Positions 1 through 5,910 of a stretch of 8,811 nt of DNA are shown piece after piece. The position numbers and the translations under genes are program-made. Each line of letters begins with the position of its first letter. Position 1 is the stretch's first letter. The DNA is from an uncultured Chthoniobacterales bacterium (lineage in GTDB: Bacteria > Verrucomicrobiota > Verrucomicrobiia > Chthoniobacterales > UBA10450): NCBI GenBank assembly GCA_955652255.1, contig CATPAW010000116.1:1-8811 (forward strand), in the 5' to 3' direction. The notes under the pieces are model-generated. The model had not been told where the DNA came from. It worked only from the letters and a program-made list of their open reading frames with translations, and searched no databases.

Positions 1-792
1 CGCACGTCACCATGCACGAACGAGATTATCAAGGCAGGCGTCCGGGATGTTGTTATCGGTGCGATAGATGTAAATCCCCGTCATAGCGGGAGAGGTATTT
101 TACTACTGCGAAACGCCGGGATCAAAGTGCAGACCGGAGTTCTGGCCGATGAATGCGCAACTCTCAATGAGGCTTTCAATAAATGGATCCTGACGCGGCG
201 GCCTTTTGTCATCGCAAAATGCGGTATGAGTCTGGACGGCCGATTGACCCGTCCTTCAAATGAGCCCCGTTGGATCACCGACCGAGTGGCTCGTCGTCAT
301 GCGCATGTGCTGCGCGCGCAAGTCGATGCGATCCTTGTGGGCGCGGAAACGGTTCGAGCAGACAATCCGCAGCTTACGGTGCGCGGCGTTAACAGAGCGA
401 GGCAACCGTGGCGCGTGGTGCTAACGCGCTCCGGTAATTTACCGCGGTCAGCGCGGCTGTTTTCCGATCGTTGGGCCGCGCACACACTCGTTTACAAAAG
501 GGAGTCTCTCGGCCATGTCCTAAAGGATTTGGGAAGAAGAAAGGTCATATGTGTGCTGCTTGAGGGCGGCGGAGACGTGCTCGGTCAAGCTCTGGACGCA
601 CGCCTCATCGATAAAGTGCACTTTTATCTGGGTCCAATCTTGACCGGCGGCCCGGTCGTCGCATTCGCTGGCCGGGGAGTCAATGCTACGCACAATGCGG
701 CGCATCTCGCGCGCGTCTCCTACACGCGTCTCGGTCAAACTCTGTTGGTCACCGGTTATCCCGAGTTTGGAAAAATTACGCTGCGCGAATAA
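1..792 (+). CDS. ribD: Bifunctional riboflavin deaminase/reductase RibD, 5'-truncated by the window edge
   Basis: RibD carries out two successive steps of riboflavin synthesis in the cytosol: zinc-dependent deamination of the diaminopyrimidine intermediate, then NADPH-dependent reduction of its ribosyl side chain. The frame is open from base 1 and gives 263 residues to a TAA at 790. The first visible residues, RTSPC, are the tail of the deaminase zinc motif (Cys5 here corresponds to the last zinc Cys of the PCxxxxRTPPC pattern). They are followed by the typical NPRHSGRG segment (about 25-32). The reductase domain starts near residue 66 (RPFVIAKCGMSLDGRL). It carries WIT (91-93), the VGAETVRADNPQLTVR block (113-128) and LLEGGG (186-191), all hallmarks of the RibD C-terminal domain. 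The N-terminal half of the deaminase lies outside the window. The GTG at 127 is internal and not a start. No terminator is visible between this gene and the next, so co-transcription with the small gene at 844 is possible. Confidence 0.95.
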   Translation, partial: RTSPCTNEIIKAGVRDVVIGAIDVNPRHSGRGILLLRNAGIKVQTGVLADECATLNEAFNKWILTRRPFVIAKCGMSLDGRLTRPSNEPRWITDRVARRHAHVLRAQVDAILVGAETVRADNPQLTVRGVNRARQPWRVVLTRSGNLPRSARLFSDRWAAHTLVYKRESLGHVLKDLGRRKVICVLLEGGGDVLGQALDARLIDKVHFYLGPILTGGPVVAFAGRGVNATHNAAHLARVSYTRLGQTLLVTGYPEFGKITLRE

Positions 793-831
793 TTTGAGAA
801 ACTTCTCGTCTGGAGTAGAGTTAAATATGAT

Positions 832-836
832 GGAGG
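832..836 (+). promoter_or_regulatory. Strong Shine-Dalgarno of the 93-residue secreted protein gene
   Basis: A perfect GGAGG lies 7 bases before the ATG at 844. It is the clearest ribosome binding site in the window and fixes the start of this small gene. An out-of-frame ATGATG at 827-832 just upstream would read only a few codons to a TGA at 845, overlapping the real start. It is probably incidental. Confidence 0.8.
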
Positions 837-843
837 TAAAACA

Positions 844-1125
844 ATGAACTGTAAGAAGCTTTTTCTAATCGCGCTCGTCGCAGGGGGATTCGCGTTCGCT
901 CCGGCACCACGTGCTGAGGCAGGCGTTTCGGTTGGCGTCGGTGTCGGATTCCCGGGGGCCTATCCGTACCCTTATCCGTACGGGTATCCTTATCCGTACT
1001 ACGGACCGTCGGTTTGGGTTGGGCCAGGTTTTTACTGGTGGGGGGGCCGTCGTGCCTTTTTTTCGCGCCCCTTCTTTCACGGCCGTCGTGTCTTTTTTTC
1101 GCGCCCCTTCCGTCGGCGCTTTTGA
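844..1125 (+). CDS. Small secreted Tyr/Pro/Gly-rich protein with Arg/Phe-rich repeated C-terminus, function unknown
   Basis: The gene encodes 93 residues from an ATG with an excellent GGAGG site. The first 26 residues (MNCKKLFLIALVAGGF..., ending AEA before GVSVG) form a convincing Sec signal peptide. The mature chain has a short Val/Gly stretch (GVSVGVGVGFPG), a YPYPYPYGYPYPYY segment at about 40-53, an aromatic GPGFYWWGGR segment at about 60-69, and a basic tail. The tail repeats GRRxFFSRPF twice with a 12-residue period. No Cys remains after cleavage and no catalytic motif is seen. Small exported proteins with this layout (signal, Val/Gly, then Tyr/Pro repeats) are widespread and unassigned in Gram-negative bacteria; this comparison is from memory. 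A surface or periplasmic structural role is a guess. It follows ribD by 51 bases and is closed by a terminator at 1161. I see no convincing promoter in the 51-base gap, only AT-rich TTAAAT/TATGAT words that lie too close to the ribosome site. Confidence 0.85.
   Translation: MNCKKLFLIALVAGGFAFAPAPRAEAGVSVGVGVGFPGAYPYPYPYGYPYPYYGPSVWVGPGFYWWGGRRAFFSRPFFHGRRVFFSRPFRRRF
961..999 (+). repeat. Short in-gene repeats of tatccgtac encoding Tyr-Pro-Tyr
   Basis: The 9-mer tatccgtac occurs exactly at 961-969, 973-981 and 991-999, in frame, giving the YPY units of the secreted protein. The bases are identical although Tyr and Pro codons are synonymous, which points to recent slippage or duplication rather than convergent amino-acid choice. 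Confidence 0.8.
1045..1110 (+). repeat. Imperfect 30-base direct repeat inside the secreted-protein gene
   Basis: Copy 1 is at 1045-1074 and copy 2 at 1081-1110, with a period of 36 bases (12 codons). I find one mismatch in the 30 aligned bases (C at 1055 against T at 1091). Each copy holds a run of seven T followed by CGCGCCCC. The repeat encodes GRRAFFSRPF and GRRVFFSRPF. The near-identity at DNA level indicates a recent tandem duplication, and the T7 runs could make the tail prone to frameshift mutation. Confidence 0.85.
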
Positions 1126-1160
1126 CGGTAACGCGCACGGATCGCGAATTTTTGCTTGAG

Positions 1161-1195
1161 CTGGCGGGTGGAATATCCCCGCCAGTTTATTTTTT
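1161..1195 (+). terminator. Rho-independent terminator after the secreted-protein gene
   Basis: A perfect 8-bp stem (ctggcggg at 1161-1168 with cccgccag at 1178-1185) encloses a 9-base loop. It is followed by TTTATTTTTTT-like sequence (1186-1195), the pattern of an intrinsic terminator on the plus strand. The convergent minus-strand coding region ends within the T-tract (its TAA is at 1187-1189), so the two transcription units abut exactly here. On the minus strand the same hairpin lacks a good T-run, so termination there would be weaker. Confidence 0.85.
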
Positions 1196-1723
1196 CGGCG
1201 TCGCTGACACGGCCGGCGTGGATGCCGATGTAACCTCGGGCGATGTTTCCTGAAATTCCTTTTTCAAGCGCTCTTGCAGCACTGGCAATTGCTGCTGACG
1301 TTTCGTCTCCACTTCTTGCCGCAGATCACGCTCGATCCGACGGCGCTCCTGCAGGTAGCGCTCTTCAAATAGATCGCGCTTTTGCTGGTCGAGACGAAGA
1401 CCCGCCTCGCGCAAAGCCTTTTCAGCTTCGCGTTTGAGTTGCTCGCGATGCAACCTCTCCCGCTCGCGCATCAAATTGCGCTCCTGAGGACCCATTTGCA
1501 TCCAGCGCTCGGCATTTCGGCGGAACGATTGTCGATCTTCTGGAGAGAGAGAGAACCATTGATCGCGTGTGCTTTTGAACTGAGGTTGGAACTGAGGCTG
1601 GCGCCGGACAGGGCTTCCGCCCCGGCCGCCCCCTTTTTGCGGAGGCCCCTGAGTAAAGCCAGAAGTCGAAGCGAAGAGCGACAACGTGGCGATTATGACT
1701 ACAACGTAGAATTTTCTTCCCAC
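1187..1723 (-). CDS. Exported coiled-coil protein with DUF3106-like core
   Basis: The product has 178 residues. Positions 5-19 are hydrophobic and followed by STSGFTQG, consistent with a Sec signal peptide or anchor. A Gly/Pro/Gln linker (26-50, with a QPQF duplication) leads to W56-FSLSPEDRQSFRRNAERW-74-MQMGPQERN. This W...LSPE.R..F..N..RW..M.P.ER pattern resembles DUF3106 proteins. Residues 83-158 are strongly charged and probably form a long helical coiled coil (RERERLHREQLKREAEK onward). The tail is Ser/Thr/Pro-rich. The start is a GTG, the first start codon after an in-frame stop; there is no ATG near the signal and no clear Shine-Dalgarno. It overlaps the end of the upstream membrane-protein gene by 25 bases, so translational coupling is likely. 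A periplasmic partner or chaperone-like sensor role is inference from layout only. Confidence 0.8.
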   Translation of the reverse strand: MGRKFYVVVIIATLSLFASTSGFTQGPPQKGGGRGGSPVRRQPQFQPQFKSTRDQWFSLSPEDRQSFRRNAERWMQMGPQERNLMRERERLHREQLKREAEKALREAGLRLDQQKRDLFEERYLQERRRIERDLRQEVETKRQQQLPVLQERLKKEFQETSPEVTSASTPAVSATPKK

Positions 1724-2055
1724 AGGTTGTTTTCGTCTGAAGCCAGTAGTTCGTCCAGATCGGCAACGACCTCGTAATCTTGCGGGTCAACCTTCGCCAC
1801 CACATCGGGCTCGGCTTCTGACGGGCGCTGCGACGGACCTGGCTGATGGAGCGCGATAGTCGCGGCAATCACGCCAAGTGCCAAACCTGATGCCGGGACG
1901 AGTTTTCGCCAGCTTAACCACAATCGCGCGCGTTCGAACAAACGCGGCTCCTGCCGGACTTGCCTCAGGACATTGCGGGCGAAGAAAGGCGAGAGCTTGG
2001 GCTCGGCCAACCGGCCGAGGAGCTCCCAGAGCTGCTGGTCATCTTCGCGTTTCAT
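1699..2055 (-). CDS. Small single-pass membrane protein, anti-sigma-like, downstream of rpoD
   Basis: I take the ATG at 2053-2055 (118 residues) because GGTGGAG lies just before it and the protein then opens MKREDDQQLWELLGRL. A TTG at 2067 would add four residues. The N-terminal 50 residues are probably cytoplasmic and carry an SPFFARNVLRQVRQ segment. A membrane helix follows at about 52-69 (LVPASGLALGVIAATIAL). The C-terminal part is Pro-rich and then acidic, ending DLDELLASDENNLWEE. The layout (short cytoplasmic helical part, one membrane helix, external tail) is that of small anti-sigma or sigma-accessory proteins. From memory, similar SPFFARNV proteins sit beside sigma factor genes in Verrucomicrobia. 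It lacks a recognisable zinc anti-sigma motif (HxxxCxxC), so the function is inferred. It begins 68 bases after rpoD and overlaps the next gene by 25 bases, suggesting one operon. Confidence 0.75.
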   Translation of the reverse strand: MKREDDQQLWELLGRLAEPKLSPFFARNVLRQVRQEPRLFERARLWLSWRKLVPASGLALGVIAATIALHQPGPSQRPSEAEPDVVAKVDPQDYEVVADLDELLASDENNLWEENSTL

Positions 2056-2123
2056 ATTCTCCACCAAATTGAACTATCTGCGCCACTGAAAGTTGCGTTC
2101 GGAAGAATAGGTAAAATCGACAT

Positions 2124-3974
2124 CTACACCTCGGGCGCTTCCAGAAAACCTTCGAGCTGCCGGATCCGGGTTGGATGGCGCATTTTGCGCAAGGCTTTCG
2201 CTTCGATTTGCCGAATACGCTCGCGGGTGACCCGAAATTGGCGACCCACTTCTTCGAGTGTGCGGCTGTATCCGTCGACCAATCCAAACCGTTGCTCCAG
2301 CACCTGACGCTCCCGTTCCGTCAACGTCTCCAGCACGTCTTTGATTTTCTCCTTCAACAAAACGATTGCCGTCATGTCGCTCGGGTTTTCCGCGCCTTTG
2401 TCCTCGATGAAGTCGCCGAAATTGGTTTCCTCGCTTTCGCCCACCGGAGATTGAAGCGAGATCGGCTGTTGCGCCATCTTCAGGACCGCCCGGACACGAT
2501 CGACCGGCAACAAAATCTCTTCCGCCACTTCTTCGGGCGTAGGCTCGCGGCCATACTCCTGGACGAGTTGTTTTTGCACGCGCATCAGCTTATTGATCGT
2601 CTCGATCATGTGAACGGGAATGCGAATGGTGCGCGCCTGATCGGCGATCGACCGCGTGATGGCCTGACGGATCCACCACGTGGCATAAGTGGAAAACTTA
2701 TAGCCCCGGCGATATTCAAACTTCTCGACCGCTTTCATCAACCCCATGTTTCCTTCCTGGATCAGGTCGAGAAACGACAAACCGCGGTTTGTGTATTTTT
2801 TTGCGATCGAAATAACGAGACGCAGATTGGCCTCCACCATCTCGGTTTTGGCTCGGAGGGCCTGACGTAGCCAACCTTTCAGCGCCTGATATTGCTCGGC
2901 GTACGCATCGAGCGAAAGCCAAAGGGTTTTCTCCAACTCGCGCGCTTTGACTCCGAAGAGCAAACGTTTCCTTCGTTCACGCGGATGTTTCGCTCTCTCC
3001 GACTGAACATAAAGCGATGTCCGATAGGCCTCGTCGGCCAGGTGAACAAATTCTTCCGTGACCTTCTGTTTGAAATAGAACCGGGGGTAAAATCTCTGCA
3101 GCGACGCCACCGCCCTCTGAAACGACTTGAGCTTCTTAGTCTCCTTTTTTGACGAATTGCGCGAAAGCTGGGCGTATTGGTGACCGATCGACTCGCTCAA
3201 CTTTTCCACCTGCTTGCACAACCGCGGGAGCATTTTCATGTAGCGCTCACGGCTCTCGATTTTCTTATCGAGGATCACGCGATCGAACCGTTCCCGGCCC
3301 TGGGTGAGCTTATCGGCGAGATCCAGATGCGCTCGCGCGATAAAACCGAATCGATTAATGTACTTCTGCACCATGTTTTCGGCTTCCTCGATCCGTTTGG
3401 AAATTTCGACTTCCTGCTCGCGAGTAAGCAGCGGCACCTGGCCCATCTGCTTGAGATACATCCGTACCGGATCATCAAGAATATCGAGCTTTGCTTCCGG
3501 CTTTTCCTCCTCCTCGTCCTCCTCCGCCTCTTTCTTCCCGTCTTTATACCGATCGACCTCCGAAGCTTCGATGATGTCGATCTCCATTCGGCGAAGTCGC
3601 GTAAGAATGTCGTCCAGTTCATCGGCATCGGTAATCGCTTCCGGCAAAGCCTCGTTCAGGTCTTCGAAAGTGAGATAACCTTGTTCTTTCGCTAGCTTAA
3701 TCAGCTCCCGGATGCGGCCCTGAGTTTCAGTGGCGGAATGCAGTTGCGCAGCTATTTCTTTCTTCGCTCCAACGAGTTTGCGACCGATTTGTCTCCGCGC
3801 GCGCACGAGAGGACTGATGCGCCTGGGTTTGAAAGCAGTGATTCTCGCCGGCCTTTTCATTTTTCGCCAGGATGTTAAAACTTTAGCGCGTGCAGAACGG
3901 CGAAGTCGCTTGGGTTTGGGTCGCTTTGTCGACGACCGTCGGGCCCTTGTCTTTCGTGTCGAATACCTGGCCAA
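2124..3974 (-). CDS. rpoD: Primary RNA polymerase sigma-70 factor RpoD (SigA)
   Basis: This is the housekeeping sigma subunit, which directs RNA polymerase to -35/-10 promoters. In 616 residues it shows a basic extension (1-78), region 1.1 (about 80-140, ETQGRIRELIKLAKEQGYLT), an acidic tract (149-160), region 1.2 (about 166-197, DPVRMYLKQMGQVPLLTREQE) and a long non-conserved region (about 200-370). Region 2 (about 376-460) contains NLRLVISIAKKYTNRGLSF and YATWWIRQAITRSIADQART. Region 3 is at about 455-530 and region 4 at about 545-610, with the helix-turn-helix TLEEVGRQFRVTRERIRQIE. Regions 2.4 and 4.2 are nearly identical to E. coli RpoD, so promoter preference should be close to TTGACA/TATAAT. 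The start is uncertain: the frame opens after two in-frame stops (TAA at 4032 and again 12 bases on), and TTG at 3974 is the first usable codon. The first ATG is codon 39 (3858-3860). None has a good Shine-Dalgarno. It follows dnaG by 57 bases, the classical operon order. Confidence 0.95.
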   Translation of the reverse strand: MARYSTRKTRARRSSTKRPKPKRLRRSARAKVLTSWRKMKRPARITAFKPRRISPLVRARRQIGRKLVGAKKEIAAQLHSATETQGRIRELIKLAKEQGYLTFEDLNEALPEAITDADELDDILTRLRRMEIDIIEASEVDRYKDGKKEAEEDEEEEKPEAKLDILDDPVRMYLKQMGQVPLLTREQEVEISKRIEEAENMVQKYINRFGFIARAHLDLADKLTQGRERFDRVILDKKIESRERYMKMLPRLCKQVEKLSESIGHQYAQLSRNSSKKETKKLKSFQRAVASLQRFYPRFYFKQKVTEEFVHLADEAYRTSLYVQSERAKHPRERRKRLLFGVKARELEKTLWLSLDAYAEQYQALKGWLRQALRAKTEMVEANLRLVISIAKKYTNRGLSFLDLIQEGNMGLMKAVEKFEYRRGYKFSTYATWWIRQAITRSIADQARTIRIPVHMIETINKLMRVQKQLVQEYGREPTPEEVAEEILLPVDRVRAVLKMAQQPISLQSPVGESEETNFGDFIEDKGAENPSDMTAIVLLKEKIKDVLETLTERERQVLEQRFGLVDGYSRTLEEVGRQFRVTRERIRQIEAKALRKMRHPTRIRQLEGFLEAPEV

Positions 3975-4031
3975 GATTGCGCGATTAAGGATTGACTGAG
4001 AGGCTCGATTTGCTGCCCGTTAGATCGACAA

Positions 4032-5840
4032 TTAGGTGTCGCCCGTGCGGGCAGACGAAAACTGCGAAAGGTCGTGGAGCTGTTGGCGCAGGTCAAGGAT
4101 TTGTTTCTGCAAATTGACCACATCGCCGGTGCTGAGCTCGGAAAGCCTCATCCGGTTCTCTGCAACCTCAAGCTGACGCCGCAATGCAGCCTGTCGCAGC
4201 CCTTTCCACCAATCCTCGACCACTACGCTCGCATTCGGCGGCATTTTTTGCATCAGCCAGGCGGAAACCAACCCCTCCTCCTGCGGGGAGAGCGTCGCCA
4301 TGAATGCGTTGAGCGAGGCTGCGTCCTCGACGCGGAGATCCGCCTCGAGAATACGTGCGAGAAATTCTGCGCCCGGCGTTTGCGCCAGGACTTCGCGCCA
4401 GTTTTGTTCGAGAAGAAAATTGCGCGCGGCTTCGTCTCTCAAGGCGAGAAGACAAAGGATGGCAATGTCGTGCGACGGGACCACGACCGGTTCGGATTCT
4501 TTCCGCTTCGTCCCGGGCGAGCGATCGCGCGGCTGCTTGGAGAGAAGAGTTTCCAAATCCGAAGCTGGAACGCCAAGCCGCGAGCTAACCCTGCTCAATA
4601 CCTCTCCGCGCATGAACGAGTCGTGCACACGCGAAACTGTCTCCGCCATCCTGCGTGCCAGTTGCATTTTCGCACCCAACGAATTCAAATCCGCCGCCGC
4701 CGCTTCTCGCTCGATCCAATAATCGAAAAAATCGCGCGCTGCCGCGATGCGTTTTACAAATTCCTCTTTTCCTTCCCGCCGAACGATGGAGTCGGGATCT
4801 TCGCCCGCCGGCATTTCGGCAACTCGTATGATCAAATCGTTTTGAAGCAGTGCGTCCAACGAGCGCTCGGCCGCTTTGTTCCCCGCCTCATCCGCATCGA
4901 AACAAAGGACGACTTCGTCGACGAAACGTTTTAACAGCCGCGCCTGACTTTCCGTAAACGCGGTGCCCTGCGGCGCGACCACGTTCGTGATTCCGGCTTC
5001 GAACAAACTGATTAAATCGAGCTGGCCTTCGCATACGATCGCGCACTTCGCCTCGATCAGACCGCGCTTGGTTTTGTGCAGGCCAAACAAGACATTGCCT
5101 TTTCGAAAGAGCGGCGTCTCGGGTGAATTCAAATATTTCGCAGCTTCTACGTCGCTTTGCAGCAAGCGGCCGCTGAATGCGATCACTTCACCGACGTCGT
5201 TGCAAATCGGGAACATGATCCGGCCGCGGAACCGGTCGTAAACCTCGCTCTCTGGCCGGTCTTCATCGCGCAGCTTCACCAATCCACTCTGCAGCAGTTG
5301 GCTGCGCGGATAACCGCGCTCGCGCGCCCAGTTCAAAAATGCATCCCAGGCTTCGGGCGCAAAACCGAGCTGCCAATTCTTTGCTACTTGTCGATCAACA
5401 CCCCGCTCTTTCAAATATGCGCGCGCCGGCTCCGCGAATTCTTTTTTCAGTAGGTTTTCATGAAACCACTCCGCCGCCTCGGCGTGCAATTTCAACAGCG
5501 TTCGCCGCGCTTCATGTTGTCGATCTTCATCGCCGCCTCCGCGCTCTTCGATGACGGGAATGCCCACCCGCGCGGCAAGCTTGCGCACGGCTGAGGGAAA
5601 ATCGACGTGCTCATACTCCATCACGAAGCGAAAAACGCTGCCGCCGACGCCGCACCCGAAGCAGTGGAAAGTCTGCCGCTGTGAACTGACGTGAAAAGAT
5701 GGCGTCTTTTCCTGGTGAAACGGACAAAGCGCCTTGAAATTCGCGCCCGCGCGTTTCAGTGGAAAATAGGCGCCGATCACCTCGACGATGTCGTTCGCGG
5801 CTGCGACTTGCTCGATGTTCTCTGATGGAATCTTGCCCAA
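4032..5840 (-). CDS. dnaG: DNA primase DnaG
   Basis: DnaG makes RNA primers for the replication fork together with the DnaB helicase. Starting at the TTG at 5838-5840 the protein has 602 residues and opens MGKIPSENIEQVAAANDIVEVIG, the usual distance from start to the zinc domain. The zinc ligands are C39, H42, C60 and C63 (CPFHQEKTPSF...HCFGCG). The polymerase core contains RIMFPICNDVGEVIAFSGR at about 207-225. The TOPRIM acidic residues are in EGQLD (E271) and CFDADEAG (D315, D317). The C-terminal part (about 440-600) is the less conserved helicase-binding region. EGQLD replaces the commoner EGYMD, but the catalytic Glu is kept. The open frame extends to a TTG at 5906, which would add 22 poorly conserved residues and leave only four bases to the divergent gene. 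Neither start has a clear Shine-Dalgarno. It heads a dnaG-rpoD unit with two further genes. Confidence 0.95.
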   Translation of the reverse strand: MGKIPSENIEQVAAANDIVEVIGAYFPLKRAGANFKALCPFHQEKTPSFHVSSQRQTFHCFGCGVGGSVFRFVMEYEHVDFPSAVRKLAARVGIPVIEERGGGDEDRQHEARRTLLKLHAEAAEWFHENLLKKEFAEPARAYLKERGVDRQVAKNWQLGFAPEAWDAFLNWARERGYPRSQLLQSGLVKLRDEDRPESEVYDRFRGRIMFPICNDVGEVIAFSGRLLQSDVEAAKYLNSPETPLFRKGNVLFGLHKTKRGLIEAKCAIVCEGQLDLISLFEAGITNVVAPQGTAFTESQARLLKRFVDEVVLCFDADEAGNKAAERSLDALLQNDLIIRVAEMPAGEDPDSIVRREGKEEFVKRIAAARDFFDYWIEREAAAADLNSLGAKMQLARRMAETVSRVHDSFMRGEVLSRVSSRLGVPASDLETLLSKQPRDRSPGTKRKESEPVVVPSHDIAILCLLALRDEAARNFLLEQNWREVLAQTPGAEFLARILEADLRVEDAASLNAFMATLSPQEEGLVSAWLMQKMPPNASVVVEDWWKGLRQAALRRQLEVAENRMRLSELSTGDVVNLQKQILDLRQQLHDLSQFSSARTGDT

Positions 5841-5910
5841 TTGATTTTTCGCTCGTTTGGTTTCCGAAGCGATGTCAAACTTACTCGGCGCCGTGGCGCT
5901 TTCCAAAGGA
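5841..5910. promoter_or_regulatory. Divergent intergenic region between dnaG and the NfeD-type protease gene
   Basis: With the preferred starts of both genes, 70 bases separate the divergent coding regions and must hold both promoters and leaders. On the minus strand a perfect TTGACA (plus-strand tgtcaa, 5873-5878) could be a -35 box for dnaG, but the hexamer 17 bases on is CGAGCG, a poor -10. On the plus strand I see only weak TTGATT and TTGGTT words without a paired -10. The region is called from gene geometry rather than a convincing promoter. Confidence 0.35.

Noticed and set aside
796..807. Short inverted repeat gagaa/ttctc after ribD, considered as a terminator
   Set aside because: The stem is only 4-5 bp with almost no loop and no T-run follows.
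821..1138. Minus-strand frame of 105 codons opposite the small secreted protein
   Set aside because: Its repeats (RGAKKRHDG twice) are the complement of the real gene's repeats. The plus-strand frame has a signal peptide and a perfect ribosome site, so this one is a shadow.
2175..2870. Open frame of 231 codons on the plus strand opposite rpoD
   Set aside because: It is antisense to the most conserved sigma regions (2 to 4), so its openness is explained by codon use of rpoD; there is no recognisable domain.
3498..3538. Pyrimidine-rich tract (plus strand), considered as a regulatory or triplex-forming repeat
   Set aside because: It is explained by the Glu/Lys codons of the acidic stretch at residues 146-160 of RpoD.
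4074..4934. Long open frame of 286 codons on the plus strand opposite dnaG
   Set aside because: It lies wholly antisense to a clearly conserved primase, has a His/Arg/Cys-rich composition typical of shadow frames, and shows no family motif or ribosome site.
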